Shown: positions 16,622 to 25,080 of the stretch, piece by piece
Numbering within the stretch: the stretch's first letter is position 1
Layout of the letters: every line of letters starts with the position of its first letter
Assembly (NCBI RefSeq): GCF_042652925.1
Contig: NZ_JBHSHC010000014.1
Coordinates: 160,195-224,194 of the forward strand
Direction: 5' to 3'
Source of the DNA: Effusibacillus consociatus
GTDB lineage: Bacteria; Bacillota; Bacilli; Tumebacillales; Effusibacillaceae
Length of the DNA stretch: 64,000 nt
Notes under the pieces: generated by a model
Databases searched by the model: none
What the model saw: the letters and a program-made list of their open reading frames with translations, nothing else
What the model was told of the DNA's origin: nothing
Made by a program: the position numbers and the translations under genes

Positions 16622-17794
16622 ATGAAAGCGAAAAAATACTCTGCCTTGCTTCTCGGTTCCGCCTTGATTGCCGGTTTACTGGCTGGGTGCGGCGGAAACC
16701 AAGCCCAAGAAGTAAAGACTCCGCAAACAGAAACTCAAACCAAACCGGCCGAAACTAATGGTCCACTTACTGTAAATCAGGCACTTCCGGACAGTCAAAT
16801 TCTAAGCAAGGGACCGCATGGTGAAACAGCTGTTTCCGCCAAGACCCTGAAATTAACGGAAGATGATCTGAAGAAAATCAAGGAAAAGCGTTATAAAGCA
16901 GCTATTGTAATGCATTATGCTGGCAATGACTGGTCGACCGCCCAAGTTGAGGGTTTGAAGGCCGCATTCAACAAGATGGGAATTGAAGTCGTAGCCGTGA
17001 CCGACGCTCAATTTAAAGCGGAAAAGCAAGTTGCTGATATTGAAACAGTATTGGCAAAGAATCCGGACATCATTGTGAGTATTCCGGTAGATCCGGTTTC
17101 AACGGCAAGCGCTTATAAAAAAGCAGCTGAAAAAGGCGTAAAGTTGGTGTTTATGGACAATACGCCCAACGACTTAAAGCACGGAGAGGATTACGTCAGC
17201 GTAGTTTCAGCCGACAACTATGGAAACGGTGTGGAAGCTGCGAAGATTATGGCCGAAAAGCTTGGGGGTAAAGGGAAAGTGGGGGTCATTTTCCACGACT
17301 CGGATTTCTTCGTTACCAAACAGAGAACCGATGCGTTTGAGAAGACCATCAAGGAAAAATATCCGGATATTCAAATTGTTGATCGCGGTGGCATCATCGG
17401 ACCGAATGACGGGGAAAAAGTCACTTCCGCTATGCTGACGAAAAACCCTGATCTCAAGGGGATTTTTGTTGTATGGGATGTACCGGCGGAAGGTGCATTG
17501 GCAGCTGCCCGTACAGCCGGACGCAACGACTTAATCATTACAACGATTGATCTCGGTACAAACGTTGCATTGGATATTGCACAGGGTGGCCCCATTAAAG
17601 GGCTTGGCGCACAACTCCCTTATGACCAGGGTGTCGCGGAGGCTATACTCGCGGGATATTCGCTACTTGGCAAAGAAGCGCCTGCATATGTTGCTGTGCC
17701 TGCATTGAGAGTAACTAAGGAAAACGTGTTCGAGGCCTGGAAAATGGTTTATAACCAGGATGCTCCTAAGGCAGTTCATGATGCTGCGAAGTAA
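16622..17794 (+). CDS. Sugar ABC transporter substrate-binding lipoprotein
   Basis: The 390-residue protein starts with a lipoprotein signal (LLGSALIAGLLAGCGG, cysteine about residue 23) followed by a Gln/Thr-rich linker and a ribose-binding-type fold (Peripla_BP_4). It should hand its sugar to the permease and ATPase encoded at 19082-21548. Its fold closely matches the C-terminal half of the LacI fusion regulator at 12136. The start has GGGGG upstream. The bases GTAATCGATT overlap both its stop codon and that of the preceding gene, resembling the operator. Confidence 0.9.
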   Translation: MKAKKYSALLLGSALIAGLLAGCGGNQAQEVKTPQTETQTKPAETNGPLTVNQALPDSQILSKGPHGETAVSAKTLKLTEDDLKKIKEKRYKAAIVMHYAGNDWSTAQVEGLKAAFNKMGIEVVAVTDAQFKAEKQVADIETVLAKNPDIIVSIPVDPVSTASAYKKAAEKGVKLVFMDNTPNDLKHGEDYVSVVSADNYGNGVEAAKIMAEKLGGKGKVGVIFHDSDFFVTKQRTDAFEKTIKEKYPDIQIVDRGGIIGPNDGEKVTSAMLTKNPDLKGIFVVWDVPAEGALAAARTAGRNDLIITTIDLGTNVALDIAQGGPIKGLGAQLPYDQGVAEAILAGYSLLGKEAPAYVAVPALRVTKENVFEAWKMVYNQDAPKAVHDAAK

Positions 17795-17817
17795 TCGATT
17801 AGGGAGGTTGATGATCT

Positions 17818-18984
17818 ATGAAAAAATTAAACGTTGGAATGATTGGCGCTGGTTTTATGGGAAAAGCACACTCGCTTTCTTACGCGGGAATGCCGATGTT
17901 TTTCTGGCCGGCCCCTGCGATTCCCCATCGAAAAATGATTGCTGATGTAACTGAAGCAGCTGCCAAAGATGCTGCCGCTCGTTTTGGGTACGATGAGTAC
18001 ACCTCCGATTGGAGACGAGTGGTGGAGAATCCTGATATCGATATTATCGACATCGCAACACCGAATGATTCCCATGCAGAAATTGCAATTGCAGCAGCTA
18101 AAGCGGGAAAGCATATCATTTCGGAAAAACCGCTTGCGCGAAATGCCGCTGAAGCAAAGTTGATGCTGGATGCAGTTAAAGAAGCCGGTGTAAAACATAT
18201 GGTTGCATTCAACTATCGGCGGACTCCCACGGTCGCTCTGGCTAAGAAGTATATTGAAGAAGGTGCAATTGGTAGAATCCTCAATTTCCGTGGAACTTAT
18301 TTGCAGGATTGGTCAGCCGATCCCAATTCTCCTTTGTCGTGGCGTTTTCAAAAAAGCGTTGCGGGATCCGGTACGCTTGGGGATATTGGAACTCATGTCA
18401 TCGATTTCGCCCGCTACTTGGTAGGTGAAATAACGGAAGTAATGGCTACCGCACAAACTTGGATCAAAGAGCGTCCTGTTCAAGCTGGCGGGGCAGATAA
18501 GTTGGGGACGGTAAAAGCATCCCAAGACGTTCCGAAAAAACCGGTAGACGTTGATGACGAGTTCATCACATTGGTCAATTTTGAGAACGGAGCGATCGGC
18601 AGCGTTGAAGCAACCCGAAACGCATGGGGACGCAACAACTTCTTAACATTCGAAATTCATGGAGAAAAAGGCTCCATTTACTTTAACTATGAGCGACGAG
18701 ATGAATTGCAAGTTTGCTTCGCTGACGATCCGGCAGACCGCCGTGGATTCAGAACCATTTATACCGGTCCGGCTCATCCGTACGGTGAAGGCTTATGGCC
18801 TATTCCTGCATTGGGTATCGGTTATGGCGAAACGAAGATTATCGAGGTCTATGACTTCTTCAAGGCGATCGTAGAAGACACCGATATAGCCCCGAATTTT
18901 TATGACGGTTATCAAATTGCCCTGATTTCTGACGCAATTTTGAAATCCGCCGAAAAAAATGCATGGGTAAAAATTGAAAAGTAA
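17818..18984 (+). CDS. Gfo/Idh/MocA family dehydrogenase, levoglucosan dehydrogenase-like
   Basis: The 388-residue NAD(P)-dependent dehydrogenase has the Rossmann start VGMIGAGFMGKAHSLSYA, the EKPLARNAAEAK catalytic lysine motif and GDIGTHVIDFARYL with the active-site Asp and His. From memory, MFFWPAPAIPHRK, RGTYLQDWSADPNSPLSWRF and GEGLWPIPALGIGYGE resemble levoglucosan dehydrogenase (LgdA), which oxidises C3 of the anhydrosugar. The operon's second dehydrogenase, two TIM-barrel proteins and ABC importer agree with that pathway. RBS GGGAGG. Family assignment is certain, substrate is inference. Confidence 0.85.
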   Translation: MKKLNVGMIGAGFMGKAHSLSYAGMPMFFWPAPAIPHRKMIADVTEAAAKDAAARFGYDEYTSDWRRVVENPDIDIIDIATPNDSHAEIAIAAAKAGKHIISEKPLARNAAEAKLMLDAVKEAGVKHMVAFNYRRTPTVALAKKYIEEGAIGRILNFRGTYLQDWSADPNSPLSWRFQKSVAGSGTLGDIGTHVIDFARYLVGEITEVMATAQTWIKERPVQAGGADKLGTVKASQDVPKKPVDVDDEFITLVNFENGAIGSVEATRNAWGRNNFLTFEIHGEKGSIYFNYERRDELQVCFADDPADRRGFRTIYTGPAHPYGEGLWPIPALGIGYGETKIIEVYDFFKAIVEDTDIAPNFYDGYQIALISDAILKSAEKNAWVKIEK

Positions 18985-19016
18985 GAACATCCGCGTGATT
19001 CGATCTCCAGCAAATA

Positions 19017-19060
19017 ATCTGAATGAGACCGCTATTTATCAATGGCGGCCTCATTCAGAT
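19017..19060 (+). repeat. Strong intra-operon hairpin
   Basis: Two 16-nt arms, 19017-19032 (ATCTGAATGAGACCGC) and 19045-19060, pair with one mismatch around a 12-nt loop. No T run follows, so it is more likely an mRNA processing or stability element than a terminator. It lies 21 bp before the ATPase start. Confidence 0.7.
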
Positions 19061-19081
19061 CACTGAAAAAGGATGATGGAC

Positions 19082-20581
19082 ATGGAAAAACCTATATTAA
19101 GAATGTCTCAGATCTCAAAGTCGTTTAACGGAATCAAAGTGCTTAACAGCGTGGATTTTGAGTTGCGACGTGGGGAAGTCCATGCCCTGATGGGAGGAAA
19201 CGGGGCAGGAAAGTCCACATTGATGAAAATTTTGACTGGTGTTTACCAAGGTGATGAGGGTCAAATTTTTATCGACGGTTCCGAGGTAAGTATTCAACAA
19301 CCTAATGATGCGAAAGAAAATGGGGTCTCCATGATTTTTCAGGAATTCAGCTTGGTGCCCACCTTGACCGTTGCGCAAAACATTTTTCTGACACGGGAGC
19401 CAAGAAACAATCTAGGTTTTATTGACGAAAAGGAATGTATTCGCCAAACAGAACAACTGCTGAATGAATTGAACGTAAATATTGATCGCAATATCCCGGT
19501 AGAACAGCTTGGTGTTGGATACTGGCAAATGACAGAGATTGCAAAGGCACTTTCTCAAAACACGAAAATTTTAATTATGGATGAACCTACATCCTCTCTG
19601 ACAAAAAACGAGACAGAAGTGTTGTTTGAACTGATCGATAAATTAAAAGCAAAGGGAATCTCTATCATCTACATTTCACATCGGATGGACGAAATTTTTC
19701 GGATATGTGATCGAATTACCATTTTGCGGGATGGCAAACACGTGATGACATCCCCTTGCAGTGAATTAACGATGGAAACCGTTATTCAACATATTGTAGG
19801 GGGAAATTTGGAACACGCCTTTGAGTGGAAAGATCGTAATTATCAAAGGAATCAAGAGCCGGTACTCCAGGTGAGAAATCTTACATCAGGTCGTAGGGTG
19901 AATGGAGTAAGCTTTGATTTATACCGTGGAGAGATACTTGGAATTGCGGGTCTGATGGGAAGCGGGCGCTCCGAAATGGTTCGTGCCATTTTTGGCATCG
20001 ATCCAATCGATAGCGGTGAAATTCTTATGAATAGTCAAAAGCTGTCCATTAAAAAACCTGAGGATGCAATAAAAGCCGGGATAGCCCTTGTTCCTGAGGA
20101 TCGGAGAATGCAGGGGCTGATCCTGGATCACAGTGTAAAAGACAATATCCTTTTGCCGATTTTGAGCAACATAAAAAAAGGGATGTTTATCGATGATGCA
20201 AAAGGGAACCAAATAGCGTCGGAGTTTGTAACAAGATTGAATATCAAGACCGACAATATATTCAAAACGTCCCGGTTGCTGTCGGGAGGAAATCAGCAAA
20301 AAATTGTATTGGCCAAATGGTTGGCCAACTCTCCTGAGATTTTGATTTTGGATGAACCGACAATCGGGGTGGACATTGGAGCAAAAACCGAGATTATCGA
20401 GATCATCCGTTCGTTGGCTGACAGCGGGAAAGCTATTATCGTGATCTCCTCGGAACTTCCTGAACTTCTTGCCTTAAGTGATCGCGTCATTGTTTTAAAC
20501 GAAGGAAGAGTAACGAAGGAAATGGATCGTAAGGAGATCGCATCAGAGGAGGTACTGCAACATGCAATCCAAGTCGTCTAA
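19082..20581 (+). CDS. Sugar ABC transporter ATP-binding protein (RbsA/MglA type)
   Basis: This protein of about 499 residues is a double ATPase. The first cassette has Walker A GGNGAGKSTLMK and Walker B ILIMDEPTSSLT; the second has GLMGSGRSEMVRA in place of a canonical Walker A, signature LSGGNQQKIVLAKWL and ILILDEPTIGVDIGAK. This is the RbsA/MglA/XylG pattern for CUT2 importers. ATG codons lie at 19073, 19076 and 19082; the last has the best spacing (9 bp) from AAGG. Its end overlaps the permease gene by 20 bp. Confidence 0.93.
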   Translation: MEKPILRMSQISKSFNGIKVLNSVDFELRRGEVHALMGGNGAGKSTLMKILTGVYQGDEGQIFIDGSEVSIQQPNDAKENGVSMIFQEFSLVPTLTVAQNIFLTREPRNNLGFIDEKECIRQTEQLLNELNVNIDRNIPVEQLGVGYWQMTEIAKALSQNTKILIMDEPTSSLTKNETEVLFELIDKLKAKGISIIYISHRMDEIFRICDRITILRDGKHVMTSPCSELTMETVIQHIVGGNLEHAFEWKDRNYQRNQEPVLQVRNLTSGRRVNGVSFDLYRGEILGIAGLMGSGRSEMVRAIFGIDPIDSGEILMNSQKLSIKKPEDAIKAGIALVPEDRRMQGLILDHSVKDNILLPILSNIKKGMFIDDAKGNQIASEFVTRLNIKTDNIFKTSRLLSGGNQQKIVLAKWLANSPEILILDEPTIGVDIGAKTEIIEIIRSLADSGKAIIVISSELPELLALSDRVIVLNEGRVTKEMDRKEIASEEVLQHAIQVV

Positions 20582-21548
20582 TATGACGAATACTATTCAA
20601 AATACGAATCGTTTAGCAAAGTTCGATTGGAAAAGATATATCGTTTATATTGCCTTCGTTGGTGTGTTTATTTACTTTTCAATCAGTCTCTATGATCAAG
20701 GTTTTTTGTCCAGCAATAATCTTCTTAACATTGCTCGTCAAACGGCAATGATCTCAATTATGGCTGTGGCGATGACGTTTGTTATTTCAGCCGCTGAGAT
20801 AGACCTTTCTGTGGGCTCTATCGCTGCACTTTCTTCATTAACTGCCGCCCTGGCAATGAAAGCGGGTTTCGGTGTGGCCGGAGGTATAGTAGCAGGGCTG
20901 GGAACCGGGGCCCTTATAGGATTAATCAATGGAATTCTTGTAACCAGAGTGGCGATTCCCTCATTTCTTGTCACATTAGGCATGATGGGGATAGCCAAAG
21001 GGCTCGCTATGTGGATCACGAACACAGCCCCTGTGCCGATTTTAAACAAAACTTATAACTTTGTCTTCGGTTCCGGTGATATTGGTCCTGTTCCTGTCTT
21101 GCTTATCTGGACTTTAGTTATAGCGGTAATCGGCCACATTTTGCTCCGAAAAACCGCATTTGGACGTCAAACCCTTGCAACTGGCGGCAACGAAAGCGCT
21201 GCAAGATTCACCGGTGTGAATACGGCAAAAATCAAACTTTTGGTGTTGGTCGGTTCGGGATTATTGGCTGGTTTGGCTGGTATGTTGTATGCAGGACGTA
21301 TGCACGCAGGCCGGTTTACGTTCGGCGAGGGGGATGAATTGTCCGTTATTGCGGCCGTAATTCTGGGTGGGACCAGTTTATTCGGTGGAATGGGTACTGT
21401 CATAGGTACTGTGTTTGGTTCTTTGATGATCGGTATGATCAATAACGGTTTGATCATAATGGGACTCGATGTAAGCCAACAAATGGTGGTAAAAGGATTA
21501 ATCATTATCTTGGCAGTAGCTTTCGGTCGTCGAACGATAAAAAGATAA
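20562..21548 (+). CDS. Sugar ABC transporter permease (RbsC type)
   Basis: The 328-residue membrane protein has about eight to ten helices and the BPD_transp_2 signature: FVISAAEIDLSVGSIAALSS, RVAIPSFLVTLGMMGIAKG and GTSLFGGMGTVIGTVFGSL. It forms the membrane channel of the CUT2 importer with the ATPase and the binding lipoprotein. The start overlaps the ATPase gene (AGAGGAGG site inside it), so translation is coupled. An in-frame ATG at 20583 is an alternative start. Confidence 0.92.
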   Translation: MQSKSSNMTNTIQNTNRLAKFDWKRYIVYIAFVGVFIYFSISLYDQGFLSSNNLLNIARQTAMISIMAVAMTFVISAAEIDLSVGSIAALSSLTAALAMKAGFGVAGGIVAGLGTGALIGLINGILVTRVAIPSFLVTLGMMGIAKGLAMWITNTAPVPILNKTYNFVFGSGDIGPVPVLLIWTLVIAVIGHILLRKTAFGRQTLATGGNESAARFTGVNTAKIKLLVLVGSGLLAGLAGMLYAGRMHAGRFTFGEGDELSVIAAVILGGTSLFGGMGTVIGTVFGSLMIGMINNGLIIMGLDVSQQMVVKGLIIILAVAFGRRTIKR

Positions 21549-21590
21549 ACAATATCAGTAAAAATTGAATGCACGGAGTGAAGAAACTTT

Positions 21591-22745
21591 ATGGAACAAA
21601 TCAAAGTTGGAATTATCGGAACAGGTTTTTCTGCAACATTCCATTTGGAGGCATTGAAACGCATCAATAATGTAAAGGTTGTAGCCATAGCGTCTATTAC
21701 TAAGGTACTTGCTGAAGAAAAAGCCAAGGAGTTCGGTATTCCAAAAGCATATGGAGACTTTAATGAGTTAATCGAAGATCCGGAAGTGGAGGTGATTCAT
21801 AACTGCACTCCTAACCATCTGCATTTCCATATTAATCGTGCAGTTTTATTAACGGGAAAACACGTTTTGTCGGAAAAACCACTGGCTTTAACCAGTGCAG
21901 AATCTTTTGAATTAAAGGAGTTAGCTAAAAAAAGTCCGGGGATCAGTGGGGTCTGTTTTAACTATCGCCACTACCCCATGGTCGTTCAAGCCCGGGAATT
22001 GGTTGCAAATGAGAAAGTCAATTTAGTATATGGGGGCTATTGTCAGGACTGGCTTTTATATGAAACAGATTACAACTGGAGATTGGTTCCCGAACAAAAC
22101 GGAGCTTCGAGGGCAATTGCCGATATTGGCTCCCACTGGTGTGATACAGTTCAACATGTACTTGGGAAAAAAATTGTGGAAGTATTTGCTGATCTGAAAA
22201 CGGTTCATCCTGTTCGTTTCAAGCCAAAAGGGGAAGTAAGCACATTCAGCTCAAGCGAACAGCACGACAGAGAAGCAATTAAAATCACTACGGAAGATTA
22301 CGGTAGTGTACTGGTCCATTTTGAAGATGGGACCCATGGGGTGTTTACTGTATCACAGGTAAGCGCCGGGCGTAAGAACAGATTGTATTTTGAGATTGCC
22401 GGAGCAAACTCCACACTGGCTTGGGATCAAGAAAACCCAAATCGATTGTGGGTAGGGAAACGCGATGACCCTAACATGGAACTCATGCGTGATCCATCTC
22501 TCCTTTCACCTCAAGCTGCTGTACTGGCACATTACCCTGGTGGGCACCAAGAAGGGTGGCCTGATGCCGTTAAAAATCTGTTTATTGATTTTTACGGAGC
22601 TGTCAGCAGAAGAAAAGCCGGTAATGACCATGAAGGTACTTCTTCCTTTGCGACGTTTGAAGACGGTCATCGGATTATGGAATTAATAGATGCTATTTTG
22701 GAGAGCAATCATACCAAATCGTGGATTCAGCTACCTGCTCAATAG
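21591..22745 (+). CDS. Gfo/Idh/MocA family oxidoreductase (second in operon)
   Basis: The 384-residue dehydrogenase has the N-terminal VGIIGTGFSATFHLEALKR, EKPLALTSAESF with the catalytic lysine and the substrate-side IADIGSHWCDTVQHVLG. It is clearly a paralogue of the 17818 enzyme but diverged. In the levoglucosan pathway a second such enzyme (LgdC) reduces 3-keto-glucose to glucose while recycling cofactor; that assignment is context-based. It ends 11 bp before the next gene. Confidence 0.85.
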   Translation: MEQIKVGIIGTGFSATFHLEALKRINNVKVVAIASITKVLAEEKAKEFGIPKAYGDFNELIEDPEVEVIHNCTPNHLHFHINRAVLLTGKHVLSEKPLALTSAESFELKELAKKSPGISGVCFNYRHYPMVVQARELVANEKVNLVYGGYCQDWLLYETDYNWRLVPEQNGASRAIADIGSHWCDTVQHVLGKKIVEVFADLKTVHPVRFKPKGEVSTFSSSEQHDREAIKITTEDYGSVLVHFEDGTHGVFTVSQVSAGRKNRLYFEIAGANSTLAWDQENPNRLWVGKRDDPNMELMRDPSLLSPQAAVLAHYPGGHQEGWPDAVKNLFIDFYGAVSRRKAGNDHEGTSSFATFEDGHRIMELIDAILESNHTKSWIQLPAQ

Positions 22746-22756
22746 GGGGAATCGAA

Positions 22757-23728
22757 ATGAAGTTAGGCGTTTTTACGGTTTTATATCAAGATTTTCCTTT
22801 TGAACAGATGCTCGATAAGGTTGCCGAGATGGGAGTAGAAACTGTTGAGTTGGGTACAGGGAATTATCCAGGGAACAAGCATTGCGATCCGGATGAACTG
22901 CTAGAAGATCCGGCAAAAGCAACCGCTTTCAAGAGAGCTGTTGAAAGCCGAGGCTTAAGCATCAGTGGATTAAGTTGTCATGGGAATCCACTCCACCCGG
23001 ATAAGGAATTTGCAAAGCAATCTCATGACACTTGGCGGAAAACAGTTCTGCTGGCTGAAAGGTTAGAGATTCCCGTTATCAACGGATTTTCCGGATGCCC
23101 CGGTGATCACAGCGGAGCGAAATTTCCAAACTGGGTAACATGTTCGTGGCCGCCGGAATATATGGAGATTCTTAAGTGGCAGTGGGATGAGGTTGTAATT
23201 CCTTATTGGAGAGAAGAAACAAAATTCGCGGAATCTCATGGGATTCGCCAAATTGCGTTTGAGATGCATCCCGGTTTTGTCGTTTACAATCCTGAAACAC
23301 TGCTGAAATTGCGGGAACAAGCGGGCCCCAGCATAGGAGCCAATTTTGATCCAAGTCATCTCTTGTGGCAGGGGATCGATCCTGTTGAGGCAATAAAAAA
23401 GTTAGGCCGAGAGAATGCGATTTTCCATGTTCATGCAAAAGACACTTATTTGGATCAGGCGAATATTCGGGTAAACGGAGTGCTTGATACAAAACACTAC
23501 AGTGAGATACTGGATCGATCTTGGGTGTTCCGTACCGTAGGGTATGGTCAGAATGAAAAGATGTGGCGTGATATTGTAAGCGCACTCCGTGCAGTGGGAT
23601 ATGATTATGTACTCTCAATTGAACATGAAGATATGCTGGCTTCCATTGATGAAGGATTATCCAAGTCAATTGGACTCCTTAAAGTAGTGCTTTTTAAAGA
23701 AGAAGTACCCGAGATGTGGTGGGCTTAA
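22757..23728 (+). CDS. Sugar phosphate isomerase/epimerase family protein (second in operon)
   Basis: The 323-residue TIM-barrel protein has VETVELGTGNYPG, LSCHGNPLHPD, IAFEMHPGFVVYNPETLLKL, IGANFDPSHLLWQG and IFHVHAKDT, giving the Glu, Asp, His and Glu ligands of this metal-dependent fold. With the 15728 protein it would supply the beta-elimination and hydration steps on a 3-keto sugar. The ATG at 22757 follows GGGGG. It is the last gene of the operon and is followed by a terminator. Confidence 0.82.
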   Translation: MKLGVFTVLYQDFPFEQMLDKVAEMGVETVELGTGNYPGNKHCDPDELLEDPAKATAFKRAVESRGLSISGLSCHGNPLHPDKEFAKQSHDTWRKTVLLAERLEIPVINGFSGCPGDHSGAKFPNWVTCSWPPEYMEILKWQWDEVVIPYWREETKFAESHGIRQIAFEMHPGFVVYNPETLLKLREQAGPSIGANFDPSHLLWQGIDPVEAIKKLGRENAIFHVHAKDTYLDQANIRVNGVLDTKHYSEILDRSWVFRTVGYGQNEKMWRDIVSALRAVGYDYVLSIEHEDMLASIDEGLSKSIGLLKVVLFKEEVPEMWWA

Positions 23729-23753
23729 TTTCAAAAAACTTATTGATGGACAT

Positions 23754-23794
23754 AAAGGGCAGACGAACTTGTTCAATTCGTTCTGCCCTTTTCT
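23754..23794 (+). terminator. Terminator of the sugar operon
   Basis: AAAGGGCAG...GAA and TTC...CTGCCCTTTT form a long stem ending in T. Confidence 0.85.
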
Positions 23795-24040
23795 AATCAT
23801 ATGAATAGTTTCGGCGCCCTTTAGGATATGATTTGCGGCAGGTATATAAAAAATTGTGTATTCAATATATCCTGGAATATTCATAGGTGCTTAGAACGAT
23901 TGGGTGAAATGGAAGATTTTATGATATTCTACCGTATTTGTGAAACGATCAGTCTGCTCGGTATCAGAGAGTAGCCACCTACTCTCTTTGAGTATAGATA
24001 TTAATTCCTTATTTAGTTTCCATGCGCCAGGTCTAAACCC
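23795..24040. other. Non-coding stretch left of the IS element
   Basis: No supportable gene is visible. A perfect 9-bp hairpin, AGAGAGTAG/CTACTCTCT, lies at 23966-23987. Nothing here matches the missing N-terminal part of the TRAP permease found right of the IS. Confidence 0.5.
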
Positions 24041-24118
24041 ACCGGCTTTAGCCGGTCAGCTTCCAGCGCGTTGACAGTGTATCGGAGCACCTCTAACATA
24101 AAGTGAGAGGTGAGCAGT

Positions 24119-24547
24119 ATGGTCGACTATCAAACCGGTGGACATTCTGTATATGACATCAAGTACCACTTCGTGTGGGTAACAAAATATCGATATCACG
24201 AGCTCGTTGGGGAAGTGGCGGCACGAGCACGAGAAATCATACGACAATGCTGCTTCAGTCGGGGGATCACGATTGTAAAAGGAAGCGTAGGGAAAGATCA
24301 CATCCATCTGCTGGTATCATGCCCACCGACAATGGCTCCATCAAAGGTAATTCAGTATCTCAAGGGAAGATCATCACGAATGTTGCAGGACGAGTTTTCC
24401 CATCTCAAAAAGAGGTACTGGGGCCAGCATTTATGGGCTAGAGGATATTTCTGTGCAACAGTCGGAGCGGTGAATGAAGAAACGATCCGCCGCTATATAG
24501 AAGGTCAGCAAGTCGAAGGCGATGATGTCTTTGACATTGAAGAATAA
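24119..24547 (+). CDS. tnpA: IS200/IS605 family transposase TnpA
   Basis: The 142-residue Y1 HUH transposase has the start YDIKYHFVWVTKYRYH, the metal-binding GKDHIHLLVSCPP (HUH) and the C-terminal helix EETIRRYIEGQQ with the nucleophilic tyrosine. It nicks and joins single-stranded DNA at subterminal hairpins. Length is normal, and all motifs are intact, so it could be active. The ATG at 24119 follows GAGAGGTGA. No tnpB is attached. Confidence 0.95.
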   Translation: MVDYQTGGHSVYDIKYHFVWVTKYRYHELVGEVAARAREIIRQCCFSRGITIVKGSVGKDHIHLLVSCPPTMAPSKVIQYLKGRSSRMLQDEFSHLKKRYWGQHLWARGYFCATVGAVNEETIRRYIEGQQVEGDDVFDIEE

Positions 24548-24558
24548 CTTAGAAGAAG

Positions 24559-24763
24559 TCCGAGTTTCAGTCGGAAACTTCAGATGGCTTCAGCCATAGG
24601 TGGCTTTCAGCAGGCTTTAGCCTAGACCGGCGGCTTTGAGCCGCAAGGTCGAGTTACAGTCGAAACCTTTAGGTGGCTTTAGCCACTGGTTGCTTTTCAG
24701 CAGGCTTTAGCCTGAACAGCGACTTTCAGTCGCTCAGAGGAACCTACCGGCTTTAGCCGGTAG
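24559..24763 (+). repeat. Array of eleven short hairpins containing a duplicated five-hairpin module
   Basis: Small hairpins follow one another with TTTAG or TTTCAG-like loops: 24559-24575, 24584-24597, 24603-24611 (weak), 24612-24623, 24630-24644, 24649-24663, 24673-24686, 24691-24702, 24702-24713, 24718-24734 and 24744-24763. The first ten are two tandem copies of one module of about 90 bp (24558-24648 and 24649-24740). Between the copies the stems differ but stay paired: CCGA/TCGG becomes TCGA/TCGA, ATGGC/GCCAT becomes GTGGCT/AGCCAC, and GCGGCT/AGCCGC becomes GCGAC/GTCGC. Confidence 0.85.
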
Positions 24764-24770
24764 TCGTTCA

Positions 24771-25079
24771 GTTGTGGGTACAGCCATGGATCTGACTCCG
24801 ACCGTTCTAATTTTGACCCCTGTCCTTATGCCGGTCATTGAGGCTGCAGGAATTGACCCTGTTTATTTCGGTGTCCTTTTTATTCTGAATAACGTTATCG
24901 GATTACTTACCCCTCCGGTTGGCACGGTATTAAATGTCGCTTGCGGCGTTGGAAAGATTGGCATGGATGATATTATGAAGGGGATTTGGCCGTTTTTATT
25001 GGTTGAAGTTATTATTTTGATTCTGCTCATTTTGTTCCCTTCCATTGTCACCGTTCCGCTGGGGTGGTTGATCAGATAA
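24771..25079 (+). pseudogene. TRAP transporter large permease DctM, C-terminal remnant
   Basis: About 100 residues remain, beginning GTAMDLTPTVLILTPVLMP and continuing NNVIGLLTPPVGTVLNVACG, which is the C-terminal part of a DctM-type large permease (normally about 425 residues). The N-terminal part is cut off at the right end of the IS element and is not found left of the IS, so an IS-linked deletion is likely. The next gene, glycerate kinase, begins two bases after the stop, suggesting that the lost transporter imported glycerate or a related acid. Confidence 0.8.
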
Positions 25080-25080
25080 A

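Larger units (their letters stand above)
24041..24763 (+). mobile_element. IS200-type insertion element with tnpA and a hairpin-rich 3' region
   Basis: The proposed element runs from a left hairpin ACCGGCTTTAGCCGGT (24041-24056) to a right hairpin with the same core (24744-24763) and encodes one HUH transposase. Matching subterminal hairpins and lack of terminal inverted repeats are normal for the IS200/IS605 family. The exact ends are estimated: coding sequence of a TRAP permease resumes by about 24771. Confidence 0.75.

Noticed and set aside
24559..24763. CRISPR-like array
   Set aside because: The units are hairpins of differing stem sequence without identical repeats or unique spacers, and no cas gene is present.
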